From Desulfuromonas sp. (GTDB lineage: Bacteria > Desulfobacterota > Desulfuromonadia > Desulfuromonadales > UBA2294), in NCBI GenBank assembly GCA_002869615.1, contig PKUH01000015.1:20621-84620 (forward strand): a stretch of DNA of 64,000 nucleotides, given 5' to 3'. The notes under the pieces are model-generated. The model did no database searches and was not told where the DNA came from. It saw only the letters and a list, made by a program, of their open reading frames with translations. Every line of letters starts with the position of its first letter. Position 1 is the first letter of the stretch. Shown piece by piece: positions 25,588 through 34,304 of the stretch. The position numbers and the translations under genes were made by a program.

Positions 25588-26672
25588 TACCAGACCTCCC
25601 GCACAATAATATCCGAGAGCGCCTCAACCTGCCCGGCTTCAACCCGGACCGAATGATCGGCCTGGCCATCATGGGTGCCGACCCATTCACCCGGTTCCAG
25701 CGGTCCGCCGTAGGTGCTGCGGGCCCCGAGATAATAGGTTCCGCCGGCACCGAGGTTGAGTACATAGCGCCCGTCCGCTCCGGTCGGTGCCGAAATATAG
25801 GTCGGTTTGCCGACCATCCGGCTATCGAGATAAGCAAAGACAAATATACCCGAAACAGGTTGTCCGTCGCGATTGACAACCCGCCCTTCGAAACGGGTCG
25901 CGGTCTGCTCGAACTTGCCTTCGTCAAGTTTTTTCGTCCGGGCGGTCGCATCAACGGCCGCAAGTCTGAAATCGCCGATATCACGGTATTCACCGGCCGC
26001 GACCGAAATCGGGTTGCCCGGATAATTAGCATTCAGGTCGCCCGCCTCCGGCTCACCCATCCTTCCGCCATCCGATCTTTTACGGGCGGCGAGGAAAAAA
26101 CGGCCGGACGGCAGATCGATCCGGAAGCGGCCGTCATCTTCACTTTGTACCGCCTCTCCGTAAGAGGGCCCGATCAGCCCCGATTCCGACTCGGCATAGA
26201 CATAGACGAAACCGTGCGACACTACTTCCCCCTGGTGAACAAGCCGGCCGACGATGCCGGTTTGCGGTTCGGCGATCAGTCCGCCATCCCGTCCCATCTC
26301 GCGCAGGGAGAATGGCGCGACCGTACGGACCCGGTCGGTCACCTCGATCGGGTTGGCCGGACACTCGGCCATCAGCATGCGGGTCCGGCCGTCTTCGGTC
26401 ATCTCTTTTTTCTTGCCGATGATAAAATATTGACCGGCTGGCAGATCGATCCGGAAACGGCCCGCCGAATCGGTCGAGGTGGCTGCAAACGGCAACGTCG
26501 ACCGATCCTTTTCCGCCTTGAGGTAAATTTCGACACCGGCACCGGCCAACGGCTCATCACCGTTGAGGATCTGTCCTTCGAGGCCACGTTCACCCGTTCC
26601 GGTACAGGCCGAGAGAAAGAGCGTCAGCGCCGTTACCATCAGCACCAATATATTGATTCGTTTAAACACCAT
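25587..26672 (-). CDS. lipoprotein with three carboxypeptidase-regulatory-like domains
   Basis: 361-residue lipoprotein; lipobox LFLSAC at about residue 22. Three domains start LEGQILNGDEPLAGAGVEIY, IVGRLVHQGEVVSHGFVYVY and FEGRVVNRDGQPVSGIFVFAY, and the last ends in GQADHSVRVEAGQ, matching the two paralogues. Unlike them it is membrane-anchored, so it may attach the soluble paralogues or beta-helices to the envelope. ATG at 26672 is chosen over an in-frame GTG at 26684. It follows the membrane spermidine-synthase-like gene with no real gap. Confidence 0.8.
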   Translation of the reverse strand: MVFKRINILVLMVTALTLFLSACTGTGERGLEGQILNGDEPLAGAGVEIYLKAEKDRSTLPFAATSTDSAGRFRIDLPAGQYFIIGKKKEMTEDGRTRMLMAECPANPIEVTDRVRTVAPFSLREMGRDGGLIAEPQTGIVGRLVHQGEVVSHGFVYVYAESESGLIGPSYGEAVQSEDDGRFRIDLPSGRFFLAARKRSDGGRMGEPEAGDLNANYPGNPISVAAGEYRDIGDFRLAAVDATARTKKLDEGKFEQTATRFEGRVVNRDGQPVSGIFVFAYLDSRMVGKPTYISAPTGADGRYVLNLGAGGTYYLGARSTYGGPLEPGEWVGTHDGQADHSVRVEAGQVEALSDIIVREVW

Positions 26673-26688
26673 ATTCAGCAACACATTT

Positions 26689-29121
26689 TCAGGCAGACCG
26701 TGTCGGCATCAGTACCGTAATCAGGGCGACTAGATATACAACCGTTCCGAAAACAAGCGTCAGGGTGAAACCGAAATTCATCGCAAGGACGACGGCAAGC
26801 AGCGCCCCCCAGACGCTGGTTGCACTGTTGATCCCCCAGCTCCACGCAATGCCATCCGCGGTCGGATGCATCAATTTCATTCCGACCGGCAGCGGCATCC
26901 CGAGCAATATCCCGAGTGGGGCCAGCAGCAGGACCGACAGACCGCAACGCTGCAGCAGCGAGGCAGTCATCGCCGCATCGAGGATACCCGGCAGAAACCA
27001 TATATAGACCAGAGAGAGCAAGAGCAATGCCAACAACGCGCTGCCGAGAAAACGTCGTTCCCGACCGGCTGCTAACGGCCCGGAGATGAGCGATCCGAAT
27101 CCGGAAAAAATCAGCAGGGCGCAGAGAATCACGGCCAGGGCATAGATCGGCTGACCGAGGAACAGGATAAAGCGCCTGAGCAGTCCGATCTCGATCAGCA
27201 TGAAGCCGAGGCCGAGGCAACTGAAATAGAGAATGCGGCGCAGCGCCGCTGGTTCACGGAGGGCGGAGCGGCGCCAGATCAGTAGCGGCAGCAGCAGGAA
27301 AACAGCGACAATAACGGTGACTACCAGGAGCAGGTTGCGCAGGGTTAAAAGGGCCCGGTCCTCGAAGGAACTCTGCTCGGGAAACGAAAATAGCTGAATA
27401 AAATCAGCGGGTTTCAACATGTAGTAGAAAAACGGCTGATCATCGGTGGTCGGCCGCAGATCAAACGGGATTGATTCATAAAAACTTTCGCTTCCGCCTG
27501 AGGCAATCAGCTTGCCGAAACTGCTGCTTGCCGATCGATCGTCCGGCAGGTAGACGATCCTGAAACCCTTTTCCGCCGACTCTTTGCGCAGGGTTGCGAT
27601 CTCGGCGGCGGTGAAAGGTGAGCGTTTGAGCATGACATTGGCGAGCCCGCGTTCCTTGATAATTGCCAGGTGAGCGCCCGGATCATCAATCTCTTTTTCC
27701 TGAAGCAGGGCGAGCCCGAGCGAAACCAGGCGCAAGGTTTCACGCTCGAAAATAAAGCGGGCAATCGTCAGAATTCCGTCATCTGTCAAGTGGTTCCAGT
27801 AATCGCGAAACGCCTCGACCGTATAGAGATTGTTCTCAGAAAGGGTGAAGGCACCGGCCGCCGGCGCGGTCCGCCCGAAAACGGCTGACGCCTGGATCAC
27901 ATCGTACCGTTCATCGGATCGTCGAATGTAGTTTCGGCCTTCGTCAATAGCGACCCGGACGTTCGGCTGCCGGTACAGCTCGCCGGTGAACGCCCCGAAC
28001 TCCTGGTTAACCGCCTGAACGATCAATGAATTCATCTCGACCGCAGTCACGTCGCGGGCTCCCATTGACAGGGCAACCAGAACATCCTTGCCGCCGCCAG
28101 GGCCGATAACCAGGGACTTCGCCCGGTCATGCAGGCTGTACGGCAGGGCGATGACGTTGCTGCGGAAAAAATCATCGTAGGCATCACCGGCGCGGTACAT
28201 CGTCGTGTAGCCGGTATCATCGACGACCATGCCGAGCTGCTCCGGTATCGGGCCCCGGTAATTGCGCGACAGCCCCCAGGCCTGGTTCATTTCCTGGCTC
28301 TGCGATGGATAGACGGCAACCCGCGAAAATGAGTTCCAGCTGCTCCAGAGCAGGTTTGGCTCGAACCGGCCACGGACAAAACGGATTTCGGCAAAACCGT
28401 TTGCCATGTTGGCAATCCCGGCGGCCAAAAGAATTATTGCGATAAAGATCGTCGCCCAGCGGAAACCGCCAATTCGCCCTGTTTTCGGCAGGAACATCAG
28501 GGCTGCCAGCAGCCCGGTCAGGGCAATCGCCAGAATCGCGGTAATGCCGCCGAGAAGATGGAGCAGGAGAATGATCAGCAGACAGCCGAATCCGGCCCCG
28601 AGCAGATCCCAGAAATAAACGCGGTTGATCTCGTTGAGGTAGCGACCGAGGATGAGGGTCAGGGCCAGGCCGCTGAAAAAAAACGGCAGGGCGGTGACCA
28701 GGTAAAGCGCCGTAAGGGCCGGCAGCATTTCAAGCGCCATCCCCTGCTCGTAAAATCCTTGTTGAAAAGTCTGATAAAAGGGCTGATGAAAAAAAGATAA
28801 AACCCGGAATCCGAATTGCGGCTGAAGACGGAACAGGACAAATACGGCAAAAAAGAGAGAGACCGACAGACCGAAAAGAAGGCTGCATCGAGCGGCAATC
28901 CGCCGGGTCTCGGCAAACGGGAACCATCCCGGTTTCAGATAAATCAGCAGCGCCGCCGTCCCCATCCCGAACAGGGCCAGGGAGATCGCCATCGATGCAA
29001 AGTGATACCACATCAGCACCGAGAAAATACGGGTGAGGATGAGTTCGTACATCAGGGTCGCCAGGCTGATCAGAAAGACCCCGAAATAGAGCTTGCGGTC
29101 GGGGCGATCAAGGAAGGGCAT
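26689..29121 (-). CDS. membrane protein with spermidine-synthase-like domain
   Basis: 810-residue polytopic protein with a block of N-terminal helices (ISLATLMYELILTRIFSVL onward), a central SAM-binding Rossmann domain (SLVIGPGGGKDVLVALSMGA, VTAVEMNSLIVQAVN) and a C-terminal helix block ending PTRSA. The fold is that of spermidine synthases, but the expected catalytic Asp segment is replaced: YDVIQASAVFGRTAPAA instead of the usual D-S-x-D-P. It is therefore more likely an alkyl- or aminopropyl-transferase-like enzyme with another substrate, or a binding protein. It overlaps the preceding gene by 14 bases. Confidence 0.85.
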   Translation of the reverse strand: MPFLDRPDRKLYFGVFLISLATLMYELILTRIFSVLMWYHFASMAISLALFGMGTAALLIYLKPGWFPFAETRRIAARCSLLFGLSVSLFFAVFVLFRLQPQFGFRVLSFFHQPFYQTFQQGFYEQGMALEMLPALTALYLVTALPFFFSGLALTLILGRYLNEINRVYFWDLLGAGFGCLLIILLLHLLGGITAILAIALTGLLAALMFLPKTGRIGGFRWATIFIAIILLAAGIANMANGFAEIRFVRGRFEPNLLWSSWNSFSRVAVYPSQSQEMNQAWGLSRNYRGPIPEQLGMVVDDTGYTTMYRAGDAYDDFFRSNVIALPYSLHDRAKSLVIGPGGGKDVLVALSMGARDVTAVEMNSLIVQAVNQEFGAFTGELYRQPNVRVAIDEGRNYIRRSDERYDVIQASAVFGRTAPAAGAFTLSENNLYTVEAFRDYWNHLTDDGILTIARFIFERETLRLVSLGLALLQEKEIDDPGAHLAIIKERGLANVMLKRSPFTAAEIATLRKESAEKGFRIVYLPDDRSASSSFGKLIASGGSESFYESIPFDLRPTTDDQPFFYYMLKPADFIQLFSFPEQSSFEDRALLTLRNLLLVVTVIVAVFLLLPLLIWRRSALREPAALRRILYFSCLGLGFMLIEIGLLRRFILFLGQPIYALAVILCALLIFSGFGSLISGPLAAGRERRFLGSALLALLLLSLVYIWFLPGILDAAMTASLLQRCGLSVLLLAPLGILLGMPLPVGMKLMHPTADGIAWSWGINSATSVWGALLAVVLAMNFGFTLTLVFGTVVYLVALITVLMPTRSA

Positions 29122-30958
29122 GATCTGTCACCCCGGAGTCAACCGGCTGCAGTGCATAGACACTCCGTTCGCGACCACCGATAATATAGTTGCCGTCGAA
29201 AACCAGTGGCCTCCCCTGAACCGCTCCATCAAGACGGAACTGGCTGACAACCGTGGCGCTATCTTTGCCGATGATCGACAGGTTGCCATCATTATCACCG
29301 AGCAGAATCCGGCGGCCCGCCAATAGCGGCGACGAATAAACCGGGCCAAGCCCGGTCTGCTTCCAGATGGTACGACCATCTTGCGCCCGGAGTTTCCAGA
29401 GGGAGCCGGCCGTGGTCCCGAGATACAGGATGCCGTCGGCATAAAGCGGGCTGCCGTAAAAACAGACCTCATCGAGAGCCTTCTGCCAGCGCCTGTGGCC
29501 AGCCCGGTCGAGGGCATGCAGTTGACCATCACGTGTGACGACAACCGGTCCTTCCGGGGTCACTGCCGGCGTCGAAAGCAGCGGTGCTCCGAGATCGAGC
29601 TGCCACAGAACTTCGCCGTCGAGACCGAGAGTCGTAAATTTGCCACTACCGCTGACCACGTAGAGCCGGTCCGAGTCGAAGGCGGGTGCGGCGCGCAAGG
29701 GGATTCCGGCCTCAAACTGCCAGAGGCGCATGCCGCTGGCAGCGTCAAGGGCGTACAGGGTACCGTTCCAGGCCGGCAGAAAAACCTTGTTATCAGCAGC
29801 GACCACCCCACCTTGACGATGATCATCGGCCGGCGAGGGAGAATAACTGAAACGCCAGAGCTCACGGCCATCGGACGGGTCGATGGCATAAAGCTCGCGT
29901 GCCCAGTTCTGGACATAAAGGGCCCGTTCATCGAGGGCCGGCTCGCTATCGACTACATCACCGAGCTGCCGGACCCAGACTATTTTCCCTGAAGGATCAA
30001 GAGCCGTTATCGTCCCATCCCAGGAGCAGACGATCAGCTGACCGTTGACCTCAATGACCGATGCATCGACAAAACCTTTGGTGGCATAACTCCACACTTC
30101 CCGGATCTCGGCGGCATCCCGGGGTCCGGTCCGCTCAACCCAGCGGTCGGCCGGTTCAATATGGACCGTACCGATCTCCGGCTCGACCCGGCTATCGTGA
30201 ATCGACTTGCCGATCTCCGCAAGCTGGTTCGATCCCCACCAGTTCGCGCGGAGGTGGACCTCGCCCTTAAAGAAATCACCGAGCCTGATATTGTCGATAT
30301 TGTCATGGATATTGTTGTGGTGGATGTTCGATTCCCGATCGGTCTCGAAGAGAAAAATACCGGAGCCGTTATTGCGGATAATATTCCGGGTGACTTCGAC
30401 GGTCGCGTTCCGAAAGTTGATCGCCTTGCCCTGATTATGTTCGTAGAGATTATTCCGGAGGACGATCCGGGCTTCGCCGAGACGGCAACCGTCGATATTG
30501 TGATGGATGAAGCTGTCCTCGACAATCCCGCGGGTAAAATGGGCATGCAGAGTGTAGGCTGAATCCCGGATTTCACAATAACGAAGATGGATATTTTTGG
30601 AGAAATCGACCCGGATCTCGAGCCAGTCGGCCGGCTGCGGGTTCTCTTCGGCACTCCTGAAGACGATCGGATTGGCCCGGGTGCCGAGAGCGTTCAGGAT
30701 CCCCTCGACAACCAGGGTCCCGTCACCGAGGCCATCGGCATCCCGGTCGCGCCGCACGAAAGCGATCTCGGTGCCGGGCAATATCGTCAGGGTTGCCCCC
30801 TTGGCGACCTTGACCGAACCGTCGATCAGGACACGCCCCTGCCAGGTCGTATCGACGGCAATATGGGCATCCTCCAGAACCAGGATTCGACCCGGTCCGT
30901 GCGCACTGCAAGCTGCTAACAATACAGCACTAATTATGACAAAAAGAATTCGCAACAT
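29108..30958 (-). CDS. lipoprotein: NosD-like beta-helix fused to PQQ-type beta-propeller
   Basis: 616-residue lipoprotein at the head of the 13-gene operon; lipobox LLAACS. Residues 20-270 form a beta-helix (LTILPGTEIAFVRRDRDADG, RYCEIRDSAYTLHAHFTRGI, closing ANWWGSN) strongly related to the protein at 19742-20620. Residues 290-610 are a PQQ/WD-like propeller of about seven blades, e.g. VCSWDGTITALDPSGKIVW, LPAWNGTLYALDAASGMRLW and LGTTAGSLWKLRAQDGRTIW. The propeller lacks obvious catalytic residues. ATG 30958 gives a proper lipoprotein signal; the frame extends to 30979. It may be an outer-membrane assembly platform similar in shape to BamB. Confidence 0.85.
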   Translation of the reverse strand: MLRILFVIISAVLLAACSAHGPGRILVLEDAHIAVDTTWQGRVLIDGSVKVAKGATLTILPGTEIAFVRRDRDADGLGDGTLVVEGILNALGTRANPIVFRSAEENPQPADWLEIRVDFSKNIHLRYCEIRDSAYTLHAHFTRGIVEDSFIHHNIDGCRLGEARIVLRNNLYEHNQGKAINFRNATVEVTRNIIRNNGSGIFLFETDRESNIHHNNIHDNIDNIRLGDFFKGEVHLRANWWGSNQLAEIGKSIHDSRVEPEIGTVHIEPADRWVERTGPRDAAEIREVWSYATKGFVDASVIEVNGQLIVCSWDGTITALDPSGKIVWVRQLGDVVDSEPALDERALYVQNWARELYAIDPSDGRELWRFSYSPSPADDHRQGGVVAADNKVFLPAWNGTLYALDAASGMRLWQFEAGIPLRAAPAFDSDRLYVVSGSGKFTTLGLDGEVLWQLDLGAPLLSTPAVTPEGPVVVTRDGQLHALDRAGHRRWQKALDEVCFYGSPLYADGILYLGTTAGSLWKLRAQDGRTIWKQTGLGPVYSSPLLAGRRILLGDNDGNLSIIGKDSATVVSQFRLDGAVQGRPLVFDGNYIIGGRERSVYALQPVDSGVTDHALP

Positions 30959-30996
30959 AGACCCGATAGCAAAGCACAATCTGTTCCAAGAAATGA

Positions 30997-31028
30997 AAGA
31001 AGGACCGACATTTCTGCCGGCCCTTCTT
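30997..31028 (-). terminator. hairpin between the peptide gene and the 13-gene operon
   Basis: Read on the minus strand, AAGAAGGGCCGGC pairs over 13 positions (two G-U) with GTCGGTCCTTCTT around a six-base loop, followed by a T-rich tract. It lies 60 bases after the small peptide stop and 38 bases before the first operon gene, so it may act as a partial terminator that keeps peptide mRNA abundant relative to the operon. Confidence 0.6.
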
Positions 31029-31088
31029 CCTTAATGACTTACAGCTGGAAACTTATCGCTTACAGCTGCTGAATGACCAAAAGGTCAT

Positions 31089-31145
31089 TTAGCATGGGTG
31101 AACGTTGCCGCTGCCAACAACTTTAGGCTTCATGTACTTTTTCAT
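31089..31145 (-). CDS. 18-residue peptide at the head of the envelope operon
   Basis: A short reading frame, too small for normal gene callers, encodes MKKYMKPKVVGSGNVHPC. AAAGGAGA lies 6-7 bases before the ATG, one of the best ribosome sites in the window. The arrangement Y-x-x-P-x-V-x-x-x-G matches the leader motif that RiPP recognition elements bind in lasso-type precursors, but the C-terminal part is only NVHPC and no PqqD-like, cyclase or radical SAM gene is adjacent. It has no signal peptide. It could be a peptide substrate or signal, or a leader peptide controlling the hairpin and operon downstream. Reality of translation is inferred from the ribosome site alone. Confidence 0.5.
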   Translation of the reverse strand: MKKYMKPKVVGSGNVHPC

Positions 31146-31169
31146 AATACTCTCCTTTGATGAATTCTC

Positions 31170-31235
31170 TGTGGGGACACCGCTGAAGCAATGTCCCCGG
31201 TTACGTCAGGGACTGTCCCCGCATGGGGGCTGTCC
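31170..31235. repeat. REP-like cluster with GGGGACA/TGTCCCC inverted repeats
   Basis: GGGGACA (31173-31179) and TGTCCCC (31192-31198) form one hairpin, and a second arrangement around CAGGGACTGTCCCC and GGGGGCTGTCCC follows. Such GGGACTGTCCC palindromes are typical of REP sequences mobilised by REP-associated tyrosine transposases. No transposase is present here. Confidence 0.55.
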
Positions 31236-31239
31236 CAGT

Positions 31240-32664
31240 TTATTGATTAATCGTTATCGTTTCGCCACTGCTCGCCTTGGCGGTCTTGCTGGTGCCGTCG
31301 GCGAAGGTGACGGTCACATCATAGCTGCCGCTGGCGCCGAAGTGGGCGACGTTCGGACTCTGTGCACAGAAACCATCGGCTGATTTCATCTCGCGGGTGG
31401 CGACGGTCTGACCGTTCTTCTTCAGTTCGACCTTGGCGCCGTAGCCGGAGCCTTTGCCGCTGACCTTGACCTTGATGAAGTTGCTGTCGTTCTGCTGGTT
31501 CAGGTAGAGCTTGTTGGCGGCGCCCCAGTTGACGACGTAAAGGTCGAGGTCGCCGTCGTTGTCGATATCGGCGAAGGCGGTCCCTTTGGTGCGGACGGTC
31601 GAGCACTGGATCTGCGGCTGGTCGCCGGCGACGTTTTCGAAGTTGCCAGAACCGTCGTTGACGTAGAGCTGGTTGGCAAGTTTACAGTCGCCTTCGTAGA
31701 GGTCGACGTCGCCGTCGTGATCGATATCGCCGAAGGTCGGGCCTTTGCCCCACCCTTCGTGGGCGCCGGCCATCTTGTCGCTGGCCTGGGTGAAGGTGCC
31801 GTTGCCGTTATTCAGGTAGAGGTTGTTTTTACCAACATAGTTGGAGACGAACAGGTCCTGGTCGCCGTCGTTGTCGATATCGGCGAAGGTGGCGCCGAGG
31901 CCCCAGTTTTTGTCGGCAACGCCGGCCTGTTTAGCGACTTCGGCAAAGGTGCCGTCGCCGTTGTTCAGGTAGAGGCGGTTCGCTTCACCGACCGGGTAGC
32001 GGCCGTTGACGACGTAGAGGTCGACATCACCGTCGTTATCGACATCACTCCAGACGCCCATCCAGCTCCAGGAGGGGTCGCCGACGCCGGCCAGTTCGGT
32101 AACATCGGAGAAGGTGCCGTCGCCGTTGTTGCGATAGAGGACGTTCTTGGCGCCGACGCCATAGTTGGCGCAGTAGATATCGAGAAAACCGTCGCCATCG
32201 TAGTCGGCGAAGGAGGCGCCGTAGGTGAAGGCCTTGAGGCCGACGCCGGCTTCATTGGTCACGTCGACAAAAGTGCCGTCGCCGTTGCCCTTGAACAGGC
32301 GGTTGGCTTCGATCTCGTTGCGGCCGCCGGTGGCGAGATAGAGATCGATGTTGCCGTCGTTGTCGTAATCACCGAACACGCTGCCCATGGCGAAGCCGGG
32401 GTAATCGATGCCGGCACCGGCGGTGGCGGTGATATCCTCGAAACGGCCGTTGCCGCTGTTGAGGAAGAGCTTGTTGGCGCCGCCCTTATTGGAGACGTAA
32501 AGGTCGACCAGGCCGTCGTTGTTGACATCGGCAAAGGCGACACCTTTGCCGAGACCGTCGTCGGCGACGCCGGCCGCGGTCGAGATGTCGGTGAAATCGG
32601 CGGCAAACGATGTGCCGGCCAGCAAAAGAAGACCCAACCCACCCATTAAGAATTTAAAAAACAT
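31240..32664 (-). CDS. exported FG-GAP/VCBS repeat protein (CRTAC1-like)
   Basis: 474-residue secreted protein. After a signal peptide (FLMGGLGLLLLAGTSFA) come seven to eight FG-GAP/VCBS repeats, each with a Ca2+-binding loop D-x-D/N-x-D-G (DVNNDGLVDLYVSN, DYDNDGNIDLYLAT, DIDNDGDLDLYVVNWG) and a KLFLNSGNGRF-type strand, forming a beta-propeller. The C-terminal 70 residues resemble an ASPIC/UnbV-type domain (GYGAKVELKKNGQTV through GASGSYDVTVTFADG). The start at 32664 puts AAAAGGAG 7 bases upstream. It probably acts outside the cell or at its surface. The small peptide gene and envelope operon lie directly downstream on the same strand. Confidence 0.88.
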   Translation of the reverse strand: MFFKFLMGGLGLLLLAGTSFAADFTDISTAAGVADDGLGKGVAFADVNNDGLVDLYVSNKGGANKLFLNSGNGRFEDITATAGAGIDYPGFAMGSVFGDYDNDGNIDLYLATGGRNEIEANRLFKGNGDGTFVDVTNEAGVGLKAFTYGASFADYDGDGFLDIYCANYGVGAKNVLYRNNGDGTFSDVTELAGVGDPSWSWMGVWSDVDNDGDVDLYVVNGRYPVGEANRLYLNNGDGTFAEVAKQAGVADKNWGLGATFADIDNDGDQDLFVSNYVGKNNLYLNNGNGTFTQASDKMAGAHEGWGKGPTFGDIDHDGDVDLYEGDCKLANQLYVNDGSGNFENVAGDQPQIQCSTVRTKGTAFADIDNDGDLDLYVVNWGAANKLYLNQQNDSNFIKVKVSGKGSGYGAKVELKKNGQTVATREMKSADGFCAQSPNVAHFGASGSYDVTVTFADGTSKTAKASSGETITINQ

Positions 32665-32857
32665 ATTCATTCTCCTTTTCATCGAAAAAAAGATCTATAG
32701 ATCATATTAAACTGGAAAATTGCATTAAACAATAAAATCGTTCCCTCGCCATAAATACTAACAATATATGCTCTAACAATCTAACCTCTCATACCAGGAT
32801 TGCAATGAAATCTGGCAGATTGTCGTCAACAGATTCGGAACAGTGGTCAGAACTCCA

Positions 32858-33814
32858 TCAATAAATCAACTGGTAAGCCCAGCCAAGCAGCATTGATAAA
32901 CCGAGGGTCGCCATCAGGAAAACGCCGACAACCCGCGGCCGAAACATGCCGGTCAGGGCAATCATTGCCGGCAGGCTTGAAACCGGTCCGGCCATCAGGA
33001 ATGTCAGCGCCGCCCCCTGATCTATACCCTTTTGCAATAGTCCCGCCAGAATCGGAATCGCCGGGATCTGATTGACCGGCAACGGCAGCCCGACGAGGGC
33101 AGCCATGATAATTGACAGGAAGCTATCCTGTCCGACCAGGGCGACGATCCATGACATCGGCACCAGGGTGACGAGAATCGCTTCTATGACGATGGCCAAG
33201 AGCAGGAACTTGCCGACGAACAGGAAGGCATCAAGGCTCCGGTCAAAAATAAACCGCAGCCGGTTGTCCCGCGGCGTAATCGACATCGACTTGACCCGGA
33301 TGCCGGCCCCGGCGCCGATCTCGGCCGCCGGCGCCAGAGAGCCATCTTCCTTGTAGACCGGCTTGAGCCGCAACAGGTCACCGGCGAGATAACCGCTCCG
33401 GATGAGCAGCGACGCAACCAGACCGGTTCCGAGACCAACAAAAGCAGCCCCGACCAGCTTCATTATCGCCCAGTCGGCGCCAAGTCCGCGCCAGGTCAGC
33501 ACCAGGGCATCCGGCCCCATGATCGGAGAGGTCGCGAGCAGTGCCAGTAATGGCGGCAGAGGCGTTCCGATCATCGCCAGTGAAATAGCAACCGGCAGAA
33601 TGCCGCAGGCACAGAGCGGCGAAACCATACCGACAGCGACGGCAACGACAACGCCGAAGATCCCGGCCCGGTTGACCGCATTGCGAATCTTGAGATCGAG
33701 CTTGTAGCCCTTGATCACCCCGACAAGAATAACCGAGAGGAGGAAAAACCACCACATCCGCACAATCTCATCCCGCACGACCGTGATGATCTGCATGAAA
33801 ACGGAATCAGCCAT
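32858..33814 (-). CDS. YraQ/ArsP-type permease
   Basis: 318-residue membrane protein with 8-10 helices in two halves joined by a cytosolic loop (YKEDGSLAPAAEIGAGAGIR). The family signature is the paired-Cys segment SPLCACGILP in the first half and LPVNQIPAIPILAGLL in the second. Members include ArsP, which exports trivalent organoarsenicals, and uncharacterised metal or metalloid exporters. Its start overlaps the end of the FmdE-like gene by 8 bases, so the two are cotranscribed and may share a metal-related role. No ArsR-type repressor is nearby, so arsenic specificity is unproven. Confidence 0.85.
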   Translation of the reverse strand: MADSVFMQIITVVRDEIVRMWWFFLLSVILVGVIKGYKLDLKIRNAVNRAGIFGVVVAVAVGMVSPLCACGILPVAISLAMIGTPLPPLLALLATSPIMGPDALVLTWRGLGADWAIMKLVGAAFVGLGTGLVASLLIRSGYLAGDLLRLKPVYKEDGSLAPAAEIGAGAGIRVKSMSITPRDNRLRFIFDRSLDAFLFVGKFLLLAIVIEAILVTLVPMSWIVALVGQDSFLSIIMAALVGLPLPVNQIPAIPILAGLLQKGIDQGAALTFLMAGPVSSLPAMIALTGMFRPRVVGVFLMATLGLSMLLGWAYQLIY

Positions 33815-34304
33815 TCGGGTCTCTCTTGTCGATTGCACCGACCCGGACAGTAATCAGATCGGCATCGGCGGCCTGCCACAATCCCGGCAACAGGGCATCA
33901 AGTGCAGCTTCCCGGCGAGTATCGCGTGCGCTCCGCTCCTCCTCAGTCAGACCGTCCCATCCCTGCTCAAGCTCATGGCTCAGGCGACGATAATCGCCGG
34001 CGATCTGCATGGCGTTTTCGTTGAGACTGAGAACGACACCGTTGCCGGCGTCATCATAAAGCTCGAGGCAATGACGCCCCTCGGCCGTCACCGCCAGGTT
34101 GCCGTCCTCTTCACTGCAACCGATCGTCAGAGCGATCCAGTCGAGGGCGCAGGTCCGGGAATGGTAGACGCCGCGCAGGCTCTCCCTGTCGAGCTGCGGC
34201 AGCGCCATGGCGGCAAGACCGAGCCGGCCGCCGAGGGTGCTCATCGGACAGCGGTGCCCGTGCTTCTCGTAGATGCGGGCGAATATTTCGGGGACTTCAA
34301 TCAT
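33807..34304 (-). CDS. FmdE-like domain protein
   Basis: 165-residue cytosolic protein with the FmdE metal-binding motif in HGHRCPMSTLGGRLGLAAM and two further cysteines in RTCALDWIALTIGCSEEDG, as in the small single-domain members that lack the C-terminal zinc ribbon. FmdE proteins accompany molybdenum/tungsten formylmethanofuran dehydrogenases in archaea; in bacteria the role is unknown and probably concerns metal or pterin handling. ATG 34304 is preferred over an open frame to 34382. It overlaps the permease gene downstream. Confidence 0.82.
   Translation of the reverse strand: MIEVPEIFARIYEKHGHRCPMSTLGGRLGLAAMALPQLDRESLRGVYHSRTCALDWIALTIGCSEEDGNLAVTAEGRHCLELYDDAGNGVVLSLNENAMQIAGDYRRLSHELEQGWDGLTEEERSARDTRREAALDALLPGLWQAADADLITVRVGAIDKRDPNG

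Noticed and set aside
25548..26720. 390-codon open frame opposite the regulatory-like lipoprotein gene
   Set aside because: Shadow frame of GC-biased codons; the minus-strand gene has a lipobox and three repeats.
30968..30990. Possible sigma-54 promoter (TTGGAAC, 10-base GG-GC spacing) before the 13-gene operon, minus strand
   Set aside because: The -24 box is imperfect and transcription would begin almost at the start codon, leaving no leader.
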